The notes under the pieces were generated by a model that saw nothing but the letters and a program-made list of their open reading frames with translations, searched no databases and was not told the DNA's origin. Of a DNA stretch of 64,000 nt, positions 37,900-45,993 are shown one piece after another (position 1 is the first letter of the stretch; each line of letters begins with the position of its first letter). The DNA is taken from assembly GCF_051013375.1 (NCBI RefSeq), contig NZ_CP142125.1; one strand, given 5' to 3'. The DNA is from Kordia algicida (GTDB lineage: Bacteria; Bacteroidota; Bacteroidia; Flavobacteriales; Flavobacteriaceae). The translations under genes and the position numbers were made by a program.

Positions 37900-38496
37900 A
37901 TGAGAGAAATTGACGAAATTAAAGATGCTGAATATGATAAAATTGTAGAAGAAATCAACGCCATTTACCAACAAGAAGTTTTACTTCCTATAAAACCTGC
38001 TTTTATCAATTTCTTCAAGAAGATTCAAAACTTTGAAGACGGTTACAGAACTGATATTCCATCTAAAAAAATTGAAATCGTTTCTATATTCTATTATGCA
38101 CCAAGCACTTTGTCGTTTATCTTTGCCATGTCTGATCTTGAATACTACAAACAAAATAACGATATAAGCCGACCTGAATTACACACAGAATCGTATGGTG
38201 ATTACGATGTGGAAGAACTCGTGATGCGCATTCTAAAAAAACACAATATTGAACATGAAGACCTTGATTATTATGACGTTTGGGAAGATCAATTTACATT
38301 AAACCATGATTTCTTACTAGCCTGTTGGCAAGAAGCAAAAACAATCACAAACTCCAAACTATACGGTTTCCTATTTGCTTCTGATTTTGCAGGCGGAACT
38401 ACAAATTTAGACAATGGCGATTCTTTTTTTGGAATGGACAATACTGTTGAAAAATATCTTACCGACAAGGGAATTCACATCAAAAAAGACCTTTAA
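37900..38496 (+). CDS. Hypothetical acidic cytoplasmic protein, 198 residues
   Basis: Family not recognised. Soluble, acidic, without signal peptide: EIDEIKDAEYDKIVEEINAI (helical), a central strand region (KIEIVSIFYYAPSTLSFIFA), an Asp/Glu/Tyr-rich middle (HEDLDYYDVWEDQF) and FLFASDFAGGTTNLDNG near the end. Size, acidity and the SMI1/KNR4 neighbour suggest an immunity-type or stress protein, which is inference only. The start ATG 37900 is 11 bp after the preceding stop. Confidence 0.6.
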   Translation: MREIDEIKDAEYDKIVEEINAIYQQEVLLPIKPAFINFFKKIQNFEDGYRTDIPSKKIEIVSIFYYAPSTLSFIFAMSDLEYYKQNNDISRPELHTESYGDYDVEELVMRILKKHNIEHEDLDYYDVWEDQFTLNHDFLLACWQEAKTITNSKLYGFLFASDFAGGTTNLDNGDSFFGMDNTVEKYLTDKGIHIKKDL

Positions 38497-38544
38497 ATTC
38501 ATTCAAAATCTGTACTTTACACATAAGAAATCATAAGGTAATTG

Positions 38545-39132
38545 ATGGAAGAACTCTTTAAAGAATTTATCGCTAAAAACGAAACTCACAGAATATTCAA
38601 AATATACAAACCTTTCCAAGAAAAGGAAGTAGTTGCATTTGAGAAGGAATTTGGCATTAAACTTCCAATTTCGTTCCGAACATTTATAACAACATACGCA
38701 CGAGGAATTCATCATAAATCCTATGCATTGGGACATGTATTGGATAAAATTTCGTTCAAGTCATACAACAAAAAATCAATAAAAAACAATCCCTCAAAAC
38801 CTTTTCCGTACACACAAAGAATCTTTCTAGGTACAGCAACTGAAGACTTTCAATTTGGTTTTCCAATGGCAACTACATACTTGCCATCTAGCTATGAAGG
38901 TAAAGTATATAATGAGCACTCAAACGGTGTTATTTTCTTAAAAGATACAGGTTGTATGTCTGAGGACTTTATCATTGTAAACGGAGAAGTTTCAGGAACA
39001 GTTTGGACACAAAACATTCAGTCAAACTCAGAAATTATTCCGTTCTTTACAGACAAGACTCATAAAAAACAGTTAGATTTTGAGCAATATATCACTAAAA
39101 ATCTGGAACGTGCGATGAGTTGGTTGAAATAA
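38545..39132 (+). CDS. SMI1/KNR4 family protein
   Basis: 195 residues from ATG 38545 (a TTG immediately upstream is also in frame). The N-terminal EVVAFEKEFGIKLPISFRTF near residue 30 is the hallmark helix and LP-S-[FY] turn of the SMI1/KNR4 (SUKH) superfamily; IFLGTATEDFQFGF and GVIFLKDTGC are the later strands. Bacterial members are often immunity proteins of polymorphic toxins, but many are solitary. No toxin gene is visible here. The next small gene starts 11 bp after its stop. Confidence 0.68.
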   Translation: MEELFKEFIAKNETHRIFKIYKPFQEKEVVAFEKEFGIKLPISFRTFITTYARGIHHKSYALGHVLDKISFKSYNKKSIKNNPSKPFPYTQRIFLGTATEDFQFGFPMATTYLPSSYEGKVYNEHSNGVIFLKDTGCMSEDFIIVNGEVSGTVWTQNIQSNSEIIPFFTDKTHKKQLDFEQYITKNLERAMSWLK

Positions 39133-39143
39133 AAAATAAAAAA

Positions 39144-39479
39144 ATGGCTTTTCCAAAAAACAAATCAAGACGTATTGTTGTGAACGATCATTCCTATAGA
39201 TGGATGGTAAAAACATACTACAAAACGGTGCGACTGTCTGTAATGTCTGAAACACACAACGGACAAAAACTGTTTGCCATTTTTCAACAATCCATCAATG
39301 GAGCAAAAGCAGACAAATATGCATTTCCTTTTATTGTGACTTCTCAATTAGTAAAAGACACTATTTTATATGCCTTAGAAAATGGTTATACACCTGAAAG
39401 TAAAGGTGAAAATTTAGAACTTGGCGATTTAACAAACATCATTGAAATTACTCCAAACAAACATGCCAATCTAGAATAA
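39144..39479 (+). CDS. Hypothetical small basic protein, 111 residues
   Basis: Starts at ATG 39144, just after the SMI1/KNR4 gene. The N-terminus is basic (FPKNKSRRIVVNDHSYRWMV), then VRLSVMSETHNGQKLFAIFQ, a central strand (YAFPFIVTSQLVKDTILYAL) and an acidic end (LELGDLTNIIEI). There is no signal peptide. I do not recognise a family. Co-transcription with the SMI1/KNR4 gene is likely from the spacing. Confidence 0.6.
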   Translation: MAFPKNKSRRIVVNDHSYRWMVKTYYKTVRLSVMSETHNGQKLFAIFQQSINGAKADKYAFPFIVTSQLVKDTILYALENGYTPESKGENLELGDLTNIIEITPNKHANLE

Positions 39480-39518
39480 CAGAAAAACAAAGACATTTTA
39501 TTTTTTAAAAAAATGTAG

Positions 39519-39526
39519 TATCTTTC
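39519..39526 (+). promoter_or_regulatory. Near-consensus promoter box TATCTTTC
   Basis: One mismatch to TAnnTTTG, 37 bp ahead of the Hsp70-like gene, suggesting that this gene has its own start of transcription. Confidence 0.3.
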
Positions 39527-39563
39527 TTAAGCTAAAACAGCTACCAACACTAAAAACAATATT

Positions 39564-41054
39564 ATGTTAGTCGGAATAGACTTAGGAACTACCAAATCTG
39601 TTATCGGTTATTGGCATGAAGGCAAACCACGCATTGTAAAAACTAATGGTTTGTATAGTATGCCTTCAGAAGTCTCGTTTGTGAATGACACTATTTCTGT
39701 TGGAAAACGTTCTAAAGAAAAAGAAGCCGTGTATGTTGGTGGAATCAAAAGACATTTAGGTAGAAAATCTTCCGTAAAAGTTTCCAAAGATAAAAGTGTG
39801 CATCCACAATGTATTGCCGCACTATTACTCTGTCAACTAAAAAAAATGGCGATTGAAGACATGAAATCCATTGGTTTGCCAGGAAAAATTGATGGCGCAA
39901 TCATTGCCATTCCTTCGCACTTTGACATTCATCAACGCAGAGCAACCATGGAAGCTGCTCAAATTGCCAATTTACCCGTAAGAAGACTCATTAATGAAGC
40001 AACGGCTTGTGCATTAGAATACACTACACACAATCAAATCAAAGATCATTTAATGGTAATTGATCTTGGTGGCGGAACGTTAGATATTTCTGTAATCGAT
40101 GTTTCTCAAGAATCTCAGGGTGATTTTTTTCTGCTCGATGTTCAAAATATTGAAGGTGATACCAACCTTGGCGGATTGGATTTTGATGAAGCTATTTTCA
40201 ATTGGATAAAAGAACACAAAGCCAAAGATGTATTAAATACAAAAGAGCTTACGCGACAAAAAACCGATGAATTCAAACAGAAGATTACGAAAATGAAACA
40301 TGACTTGAGTATTCATAAAAAAACAACTTCTCATTATCCAATTGGTGTTTTACGAGACGATTTGGAAATTTATGAACCGCTAACGTTAACACGTGAAGAA
40401 TTCTTGGAAATCTCCAAACCACTTTTTGATAGAATTTTAGCTTTAATAGAAACTTCCCTAAAAGAAATTCCTGAAAACACTTCGTTTCAAACATTACTTG
40501 TTGGGCGTGCAAGTCGTACGTACGGATTAAAATCTGTCATTGAAGAAAAAATAAACACCAAATGCTTGTCGAACACAGATCCTGAAACTTGTGTTGCCAA
40601 AGGAGCAATTATACAAGCTGCTATTTTGGATGGAGCAATCAAAAACAGAGACCATCATTTTGTGCTAGAAGCGTTACAAGATCATTATGGTATTGAATTG
40701 GACAAAGGTATTTTTCATCCATTTTTTCAAAAAGGAAGAACTATTCCCACGCAAGCAACACACGATTTCACTACAGTTGCAGACAACCAAACGAGTCTGG
40801 AAATAAAATTTTACAAAGGTTCTAGTACGACTACGAAAAATAATACCTACATGGATTCGGTAACAATTCCAAACATACGAAAAGCACCAAAAGGAACCGA
40901 AAACATCAAGATTATTTTTGATATGGATGCTAATATGGAATTGACCATTCGGGCATTTGATAAAAAATATCGTATAAAATCTAAAAACGGACTTTCTCCA
41001 GAAGAAATACAGAGTTACAAAACCTTTGTAAACGATCAATTTTTCAATGCTTAA
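39564..41054 (+). CDS. Short Hsp70-like protein (HscC-like)
   Basis: 496 residues against about 630 for DnaK. The actin-type ATPase domain is complete: GIDLGTTKSVIGYW (phosphate 1), AIIAIPSHFDIHQRRATMEA, NEATACALEYT, VIDLGGGTLDISVIDV near residue 166 (phosphate 2) and LLVGRASRTYGLKSVI near residue 312 (adenosine motif, with GRASR for the usual GGSSR). A short beta substrate-binding region follows (about 385-496), with no helical lid and no EEVD-like tail. No J-domain or GrpE gene is near. Probably a specialised chaperone, client unknown. Confidence 0.82.
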   Translation: MLVGIDLGTTKSVIGYWHEGKPRIVKTNGLYSMPSEVSFVNDTISVGKRSKEKEAVYVGGIKRHLGRKSSVKVSKDKSVHPQCIAALLLCQLKKMAIEDMKSIGLPGKIDGAIIAIPSHFDIHQRRATMEAAQIANLPVRRLINEATACALEYTTHNQIKDHLMVIDLGGGTLDISVIDVSQESQGDFFLLDVQNIEGDTNLGGLDFDEAIFNWIKEHKAKDVLNTKELTRQKTDEFKQKITKMKHDLSIHKKTTSHYPIGVLRDDLEIYEPLTLTREEFLEISKPLFDRILALIETSLKEIPENTSFQTLLVGRASRTYGLKSVIEEKINTKCLSNTDPETCVAKGAIIQAAILDGAIKNRDHHFVLEALQDHYGIELDKGIFHPFFQKGRTIPTQATHDFTTVADNQTSLEIKFYKGSSTTTKNNTYMDSVTIPNIRKAPKGTENIKIIFDMDANMELTIRAFDKKYRIKSKNGLSPEEIQSYKTFVNDQFFNA

Positions 41055-41098
41055 ACACTACACATGCTCACTTCTTTTCGTTATTTTTGTATGAAATT

Positions 41099-41208
41099 GC
41101 GTTAAGGATTGAGGCATTGTTGGAGCTCTTTTGATTTGGATTTCTGCTTACGCAGGAAAGCCAAAGGAAAAAGCGACTGCCGAAAGCCTGACCCAAAGGG
41201 AAACGCCC
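41099..41208 (+). repeat. Interspersed element GCGTTAAGGATTGAGGC...AACGCCC
   Basis: Starts GCGTTAAGGATTGAGGC, holds GGATTTCTGCTTACGCAGGA in the middle and ends GCCGAAAGCCTGAC then AACGCCC, matching the order of the larger copy at 13529-13335 (minus strand). It ends 19 bp before the uvrB start, so it lies in the uvrB leader. Confidence 0.65.
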
Positions 41209-41227
41209 AAAAAAGCAAAAACACGGT

Positions 41228-43216
41228 ATGAAGTTTAAAATTATATCTGATTTTTCTCCTACGGGAGATCAACCGCAAGCCATTGAACAATTGGTTTCAG
41301 GAATTAAAGCCAATGAACAATACCAAACCTTACTCGGAGTTACAGGTTCAGGAAAAACGTTTACGGTTGCCAATGTGATTGAAAAAGTAGAAAAACCTAC
41401 ATTGATTTTGGCACACAACAAAACGTTGGCTGCGCAATTATACTCAGAATTTAAGCAGTTTTTCCCTGAAAATGCAGTAGAATATTTTGTGTCTTACTAT
41501 GATTATTACCAACCAGAAGCCTACATTCCGACGTCGGGAACGTACATAGAAAAAGATTTATCAATTAATGAAGAAATTGAAAAACTGCGATTGAGCACCA
41601 CTTCTTCCCTACTTTCCGGTCGCCGTGATGTCATTGTAATTGCGTCCGTTTCCTGTTTGTATGGTATTGGAAACCCAATTGAATTTCAAAAAAATGTTAT
41701 CAAATTACAACGCGATCAAGTGATTTCGCGCACCAAATTATTGCATCGTTTGGTGCAAAGTTTGTATTCGCGTACGGAAGCTGACTTTTTACATGGTTCG
41801 TTTCGTGTAAAAGGTGACGTCGTAGATATCTATCCAGGATATGCTGATTTTGCCTTTAGAATTCACTTTTTTGGTGATGAAATTGAAGAAATAGAATCCT
41901 TTGATCCTGCCACAAATACCGTTTTAGAAAAATACACGCAACTCAATATTTATCCTGCAAATATGTTTGTGACTTCTCCAGAAGTATTGCAAAATGCCAT
42001 TCATCAGATTCAGGAAGATATGGTAAAACAAGTAGATTATTTTAAAGAAATAGGAAAACATTTGGAAGCAAAACGTTTGGAAGAACGTACCAATTTTGAT
42101 TTAGAAATGATCCGTGAATTAGGCTATTGCTCAGGAATTGAAAACTATTCGAGATACTTGGATGGTCGTGCGCCAGGAACGCGTCCGTTTTGCTTGTTAG
42201 ATTATTTTCCAGATGATTATTTAATGGTTGTCGATGAAAGTCACGTTACCATTTCGCAAGTACATGCCATGTATGGCGGCGATAGAAGCAGAAAGGAAAA
42301 TTTGGTAGAATATGGTTTTCGTTTACCTGCCGCGATGGACAACCGACCGTTGAAGTTTGAAGAATTTGAAATGATTCAGAATCAAGTGATTTATGTAAGT
42401 GCAACGCCCGCAGACTATGAACTGCATAAAACGGATGGTGTGTATGTAGAACAGGTAATTCGCCCAACGGGATTGCTCGATCCGATTATTGAAGTACGTC
42501 CAAGTTTAAATCAAATTGATGATTTGGTAGAAGAAATTCATCAGCGAACCGAAAAAGACGAGCGAGTTTTAGTCACTACGTTAACCAAACGAATGGCGGA
42601 AGAATTGACAAAATATTTATCTCGAATTCAAATTCGTTGTCGTTACATTCACAGTGATGTTGATACGTTAGAACGTGTACAAATTATGCAAGATTTACGC
42701 AAAGGTTTGTTTGATGTGTTGATTGGTGTCAACTTGCTTCGTGAAGGATTGGATTTACCCGAAGTTTCCCTAGTAGCCATTTTGGATGCAGATAAAGAAG
42801 GTTTTTTACGTAGCAACCGATCATTAACACAAACCGTTGGTAGAGCCGCAAGAAACGTAAACGGAAAAGCCATTATGTATGCGGATAAAATTACGAAAAG
42901 TATGCAAAAGACAATAGACGAAACAACTTATCGTAGAGAGAAACAAATTGAATACAATACCCAACACAACATTACTCCAAAAGGCTTGAACAAATCGTTG
43001 AACAATGCATTAAGCAAAGATGAAAGTTTGGCTTGGGAAGATGAAATTGAAACGAAAAAAGCGGCTGAACCAGATTTGGAATACTTGAGCAAAGCGCAAA
43101 TTGAAAAACTCATTCGCGAAAAACGAAAAGCTATGGAAACTGCCGCAAAAGAACTGAACTTTATGGATGCAGCAAAATATCGTGATGAAATTAAGTTGCT
43201 TCAGGAGAAGTTGTAA
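41228..43216 (+). CDS. uvrB: Excinuclease ABC subunit B
   Basis: 662-residue DNA helicase-like damage-verification subunit of nucleotide excision repair. Full set of motifs: FSPTGDQPQAIEQLV, Walker A LLGVTGSGKTFT near residue 38, the beta-hairpin region VSYYDYYQPEAYIP near residue 92, DDYLMVVDESH (motif II) near residue 330, YVSATPADYEL, RPTGLLDPIIEVRP, GVNLLREGLDLPEVSLV and QTVGRAARN (motif VI). The C-terminal UVR motif that binds UvrC is present (EKLIREKRKAME, FMDAAKYRDEI). uvrA and uvrC are not in the window. Confidence 0.97.
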   Translation: MKFKIISDFSPTGDQPQAIEQLVSGIKANEQYQTLLGVTGSGKTFTVANVIEKVEKPTLILAHNKTLAAQLYSEFKQFFPENAVEYFVSYYDYYQPEAYIPTSGTYIEKDLSINEEIEKLRLSTTSSLLSGRRDVIVIASVSCLYGIGNPIEFQKNVIKLQRDQVISRTKLLHRLVQSLYSRTEADFLHGSFRVKGDVVDIYPGYADFAFRIHFFGDEIEEIESFDPATNTVLEKYTQLNIYPANMFVTSPEVLQNAIHQIQEDMVKQVDYFKEIGKHLEAKRLEERTNFDLEMIRELGYCSGIENYSRYLDGRAPGTRPFCLLDYFPDDYLMVVDESHVTISQVHAMYGGDRSRKENLVEYGFRLPAAMDNRPLKFEEFEMIQNQVIYVSATPADYELHKTDGVYVEQVIRPTGLLDPIIEVRPSLNQIDDLVEEIHQRTEKDERVLVTTLTKRMAEELTKYLSRIQIRCRYIHSDVDTLERVQIMQDLRKGLFDVLIGVNLLREGLDLPEVSLVAILDADKEGFLRSNRSLTQTVGRAARNVNGKAIMYADKITKSMQKTIDETTYRREKQIEYNTQHNITPKGLNKSLNNALSKDESLAWEDEIETKKAAEPDLEYLSKAQIEKLIREKRKAMETAAKELNFMDAAKYRDEIKLLQEKL

Positions 43217-43621
43217 AATTAAAAACGCAAGAAAATCGGTAACGGCAAATAGTACTTCTTCTCTTGCGTTTTAACAACAATTATATATACTAAACAAATA
43301 GTTTTGAGACAGCAACAACAAGTCATACACTATGTTGTCTCGTCATTTTTTTCAGTTGACTGAATACAGAAGTATTCATACGCACATTTATCATAAAAGT
43401 AAGATAATCAACACGTTTCATGAAGCGTATAATTTCGGAAATTGCAAAACAAGTGAAACTACTTGGTCATTTTGAAATCTCACTTTCGTCAAAATCGTTA
43501 AGAATTCGCTAAAATTTGGCAATCGTGCGCAATCTCAAATTGTAAATTCAATTTTATGTGTATATTCGATTTACAGTGATTTCTTTATGGTTTGAATGAA
43601 CTCACTATCTAAATCAGCAAC
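43217..43621. other. Intergenic region after uvrB
   Basis: 405 bp. Apart from the hairpin at 43222-43272 and an imperfect GAGACA...TGTCTC inverted repeat at about 43306-43341, I see nothing. There are no credible ORFs or RNA gene. Confidence 0.5.
43222..43272 (+). terminator. Probable uvrB terminator, long loop
   Basis: AAAACGCAAGA and TCTTGCGTTTT pair perfectly (11 bp) over a loop of about 29 nt, just after the uvrB stop. Confidence 0.6.
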
Positions 43622-44545
43622 GTGAACTTCTACTTTATTTTACAATTAAAACGCATGTATCGCCATATTGACGAATTTGGCGTAATTCCAATTCTTGGAT
43701 TTCTGTTGATAATTGGACTTTTTATTGGACTTTCGGAAACACTTTTTGACAAACTATCGTATGCTTCATATATTTATAGCGGAATTGGTTTATTTTTAAG
43801 CTTGAAACTAGGCTATAAAAAGCGAACTACGTTTTTAAAAAAATGTTTTCCACTAGAAACATTCTGGAAAGTTCGTATGATAGAAAATTCACTTTTCATA
43901 CTTCCATTTAGTAGCTTTCTATGTTACCAACAAGCTTTTTGGGAAGCGATAAGCATTCATATACTTGCAATTATTTTTTCTTTTTGGAATGATCTTAGTG
44001 TGCGAAGTATCACGATTCCGACTCCTTTTGGAAAACGCCCGTTTGAGTTTATCATAGGTTTCCGCAATACGTTTTGGTTGTTGCCACTACTCTACGGATT
44101 GACCTGCATTTCCGTTTCTGTAAAAAATTATAATTTGGGAATTTTCAGTTTAATCATTCTGTTTATCTGTTGCATGTCGTTTTATGCAAAACCAGAACCT
44201 TTGTATTACATATGGATACACAGCAAATCGCCAAAAGAGTTTTTAGCCGATAAAATAAAAACCGCGTTGTTATACAGTAGCTTTTTAGTACTGCCAATTG
44301 CTATTGGATTATCTGCCTTTTTTTCCTTTGAAGAATTACAGATTACCCTTTTGTTTATCATTTTGGGATATGCGTTGATTGTCCTGACCATTCTAGGAAA
44401 ATACAGTAACTATCCTTCTCAAGTACCAATTATGCAAATGTTGGCAGCGTTGGTTTGTCTTATATTTCCGCCGTTATTAATTATTATTCTTCCGTTATTC
44501 TACAAACGCGCTATTAAAAACTTAAATTCCTTTTTAACATGTTAA
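43622..44545 (+). CDS. Multi-pass membrane protein, probable ABC transporter permease
   Basis: 307 residues with eight or more hydrophobic segments (for example ILGFLLIIGLFIGLSETLF, LYGLTCISVSV, LIILFICCMSFYA, LIFPPLLIIILPLFY). The start is GTG 43622; the first ATG downstream would cut into the amphipathic start MNFYFILQLKRMYRH typical of ABC-2 permeases. It overlaps the following ATPase gene by 7 bp, which is the main reason to call it a permease; sequence similarity to ABC-2 permeases is not obvious to me. Substrate unknown. Confidence 0.68.
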   Translation: MNFYFILQLKRMYRHIDEFGVIPILGFLLIIGLFIGLSETLFDKLSYASYIYSGIGLFLSLKLGYKKRTTFLKKCFPLETFWKVRMIENSLFILPFSSFLCYQQAFWEAISIHILAIIFSFWNDLSVRSITIPTPFGKRPFEFIIGFRNTFWLLPLLYGLTCISVSVKNYNLGIFSLIILFICCMSFYAKPEPLYYIWIHSKSPKEFLADKIKTALLYSSFLVLPIAIGLSAFFSFEELQITLLFIILGYALIVLTILGKYSNYPSQVPIMQMLAALVCLIFPPLLIIILPLFYKRAIKNLNSFLTC

Positions 44546-45219
44546 GCATTCGTAATCTGTCCAAAAAATATGGCAAAAAGAAAGTTTTGAATCAGATAGA
44601 ACTGCAATTCAAACCTGGAGAAATTAGCGGAATTGTGGGTGAAAATGGTGCTGGAAAAACGACATTATTCAAATGTATTGCTGGTTTAGAATCGCACGAA
44701 GGAGAAATTCATCATCCACTAAAAAATGTAAAAAACATGTCGGGTTTCTTAGAGACGAATCCTGAATTTCTATCAAAAATTACTGGAAAAGAATATCTTC
44801 AACTACTTTGCAATGCGCGTAACATTAAAAATGTACATTTTGAAGAAAAAAATATTTTCGATTTGCCTTTACAACAATATGCTGAAACGTATTCTACAGG
44901 AATGAAAAAGAAATTGGCGCTCACAGGAGTTTTATTACAACAAAATGACATTTTTATTTTGGATGAACCTTTTAACGGTGTTGACATTCATAGCAACCTG
45001 ATTATTAAAGAACTACTCAAATCACTTAAAGAAAAAGGTAAAATCGTACTACTTTCTTCCCATATATTTTCTACATTACAAGATACCTGCGATCATTTGC
45101 ACTATTTAAAAGCGGGAAAAATAGAGCACTCTGTCAAAAGAGAAGACTTCAAAAAAATAGAAAAACTCATGCTAAATGCGGGTTTGAGCGATAAAGTGAA
45201 GGAATTCAATATTAAATAA
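44539..45219 (+). CDS. ABC transporter ATP-binding protein
   Basis: 226-residue ATPase. Walker A GENGAGKTT near residue 37, a degenerate signature YSTGMKKKLALTGVL near residue 117 and Walker B IFILDEPFNGVDIHS near residue 136, H-loop VLLSSHIFSTL. The middle part is short for the family, giving a compact domain. It is translationally coupled to the membrane protein upstream (7-bp overlap). There is no extracellular binding protein, so export or a membrane-remodelling role is more likely than import. Confidence 0.87.
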   Translation: MLSIRNLSKKYGKKKVLNQIELQFKPGEISGIVGENGAGKTTLFKCIAGLESHEGEIHHPLKNVKNMSGFLETNPEFLSKITGKEYLQLLCNARNIKNVHFEEKNIFDLPLQQYAETYSTGMKKKLALTGVLLQQNDIFILDEPFNGVDIHSNLIIKELLKSLKEKGKIVLLSSHIFSTLQDTCDHLHYLKAGKIEHSVKREDFKKIEKLMLNAGLSDKVKEFNIK

Positions 45220-45273
45220 TTGTAATCAATTCAAAAAAATCGCACAAAAAGTCGGGCGCATTTAATTTGGTAT

Positions 45274-45281
45274 TATCTTTG
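45274..45281 (+). promoter_or_regulatory. Cold-shock gene promoter box TATCTTTG
   Basis: Exact TAnnTTTG match 33 bp ahead of the ATG. The leader is short, unlike the long thermosensing leader of E. coli cspA. Confidence 0.6.
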
Positions 45282-45314
45282 TAATCATTAAAACAATTAT
45301 TTAAATTTATTACA

Positions 45315-45506
45315 ATGAGTAGAGGAACAGTAAAATTCTTCAACGACACCAAAGGATTTGGTTTCATCGTAGAAGAAGGTTCAAACAAAGAACATTTTGT
45401 ACACATTTCTGGATTAATTGACGAAGTTCGTCAAGGAGATGAGGTAGAATTCGAATTAACAGAAGGTCGTAAAGGTCTTAATGCAGTGAACGTAAAAGTA
45501 ATTTAA
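45315..45506 (+). CDS. Cold-shock domain protein
   Basis: 63 residues, one cold-shock domain (OB fold) that binds single-stranded RNA or DNA. RNP1 reads KGFGFIVEE (residues 13-21) and RNP2 reads HFVHISGL (residues 27-34), with the aromatic residues for base stacking in place. The C-terminus EFELTEGRKGLNAVNVKVI is typical. It is monocistronic, between its own promoter at 45274 and the terminator at 45536. Probably an RNA chaperone; cold induction cannot be read from sequence. Confidence 0.94.
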   Translation: MSRGTVKFFNDTKGFGFIVEEGSNKEHFVHISGLIDEVRQGDEVEFELTEGRKGLNAVNVKVI

Positions 45507-45535
45507 TATATATATATTTTATTCTTTAATGAAGC

Positions 45536-45565
45536 AAAAAGTCTATCGTTTGATAGACTTTTTTT
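45536..45565 (+). terminator. Intrinsic terminator of the cold-shock gene
   Basis: AAAAAGTCTATC and GATAGACTTTTT form a 12-bp stem with a 4-nt loop and a T tail. Confidence 0.85.
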
Positions 45566-45672
45566 ATATCCATAAATGAAAAATGAGTAAAGAATTAGAT
45601 GTCTATTATGTTCATAAAAAAATAAAAATATTCACACGCAAAGCGCATTTTATATAACTATAATAAAAAAAC

Positions 45673-45680
45673 TATCTTTG
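45673..45680 (+). promoter_or_regulatory. Promoter box TATCTTTG 4 bp before an ATG
   Basis: Exact -7 consensus ending only 4 bp before the ATG at 45685. Transcription would start at or next to the start codon, so the mRNA of the DUF1456 gene should be leaderless. Confidence 0.5.
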
Positions 45681-45684
45681 TTGC

Positions 45685-45969
45685 ATGGCATTAACAAATA
45701 ACGACGTATTTAAAAAACTTCGCGTGGCTTTAAAGCTCCGTGATGACGATATTGTAAAAATCTTAGAATTGGTAGATTTCAGAATCTCCAAAAGTGAATT
45801 GGGCGCATTTTTCCGAAATGAAGATCACCCAAAATATAAAAACTGTGGCGATCAAATTTTACGTAACTTCTTAAATGGTTTGGTCATTCACTTACGTGGA
45901 CCGATGCCAAAAAAAGAAAGCAAGCCCAAATCTACACAACCTACTTCTAAACGGAAGGAACGGAAGTAA
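45685..45969 (+). CDS. DUF1456 family (YehS-like) protein
   Basis: 94 residues. ALTNNDVFKKLRVALKLRDD at the start, DIVKILELVDFRISKSELGAFFR and the final CGDQILRNFLNGLVIHLRG are the two-helix-unit pattern of the DUF1456/YehS family, whose function is unknown. E. coli YehS has two such units; here one and a half are seen, followed by a lysine-rich tail (KKESKPKSTQPTSKRKERK). The promoter box overlaps the start, so translation is probably leaderless. Confidence 0.85.
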   Translation: MALTNNDVFKKLRVALKLRDDDIVKILELVDFRISKSELGAFFRNEDHPKYKNCGDQILRNFLNGLVIHLRGPMPKKESKPKSTQPTSKRKERK

Positions 45970-45993
45970 TAATTTCTTCTTAAATTCATCTCT

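Noticed and set aside
37900..39479. Complete toxin-immunity locus
   Set aside because: Only an SMI1/KNR4-type protein hints at immunity; no toxin domain is present in the window and the giant proteins end in T9SS sorting domains, not toxin tips.
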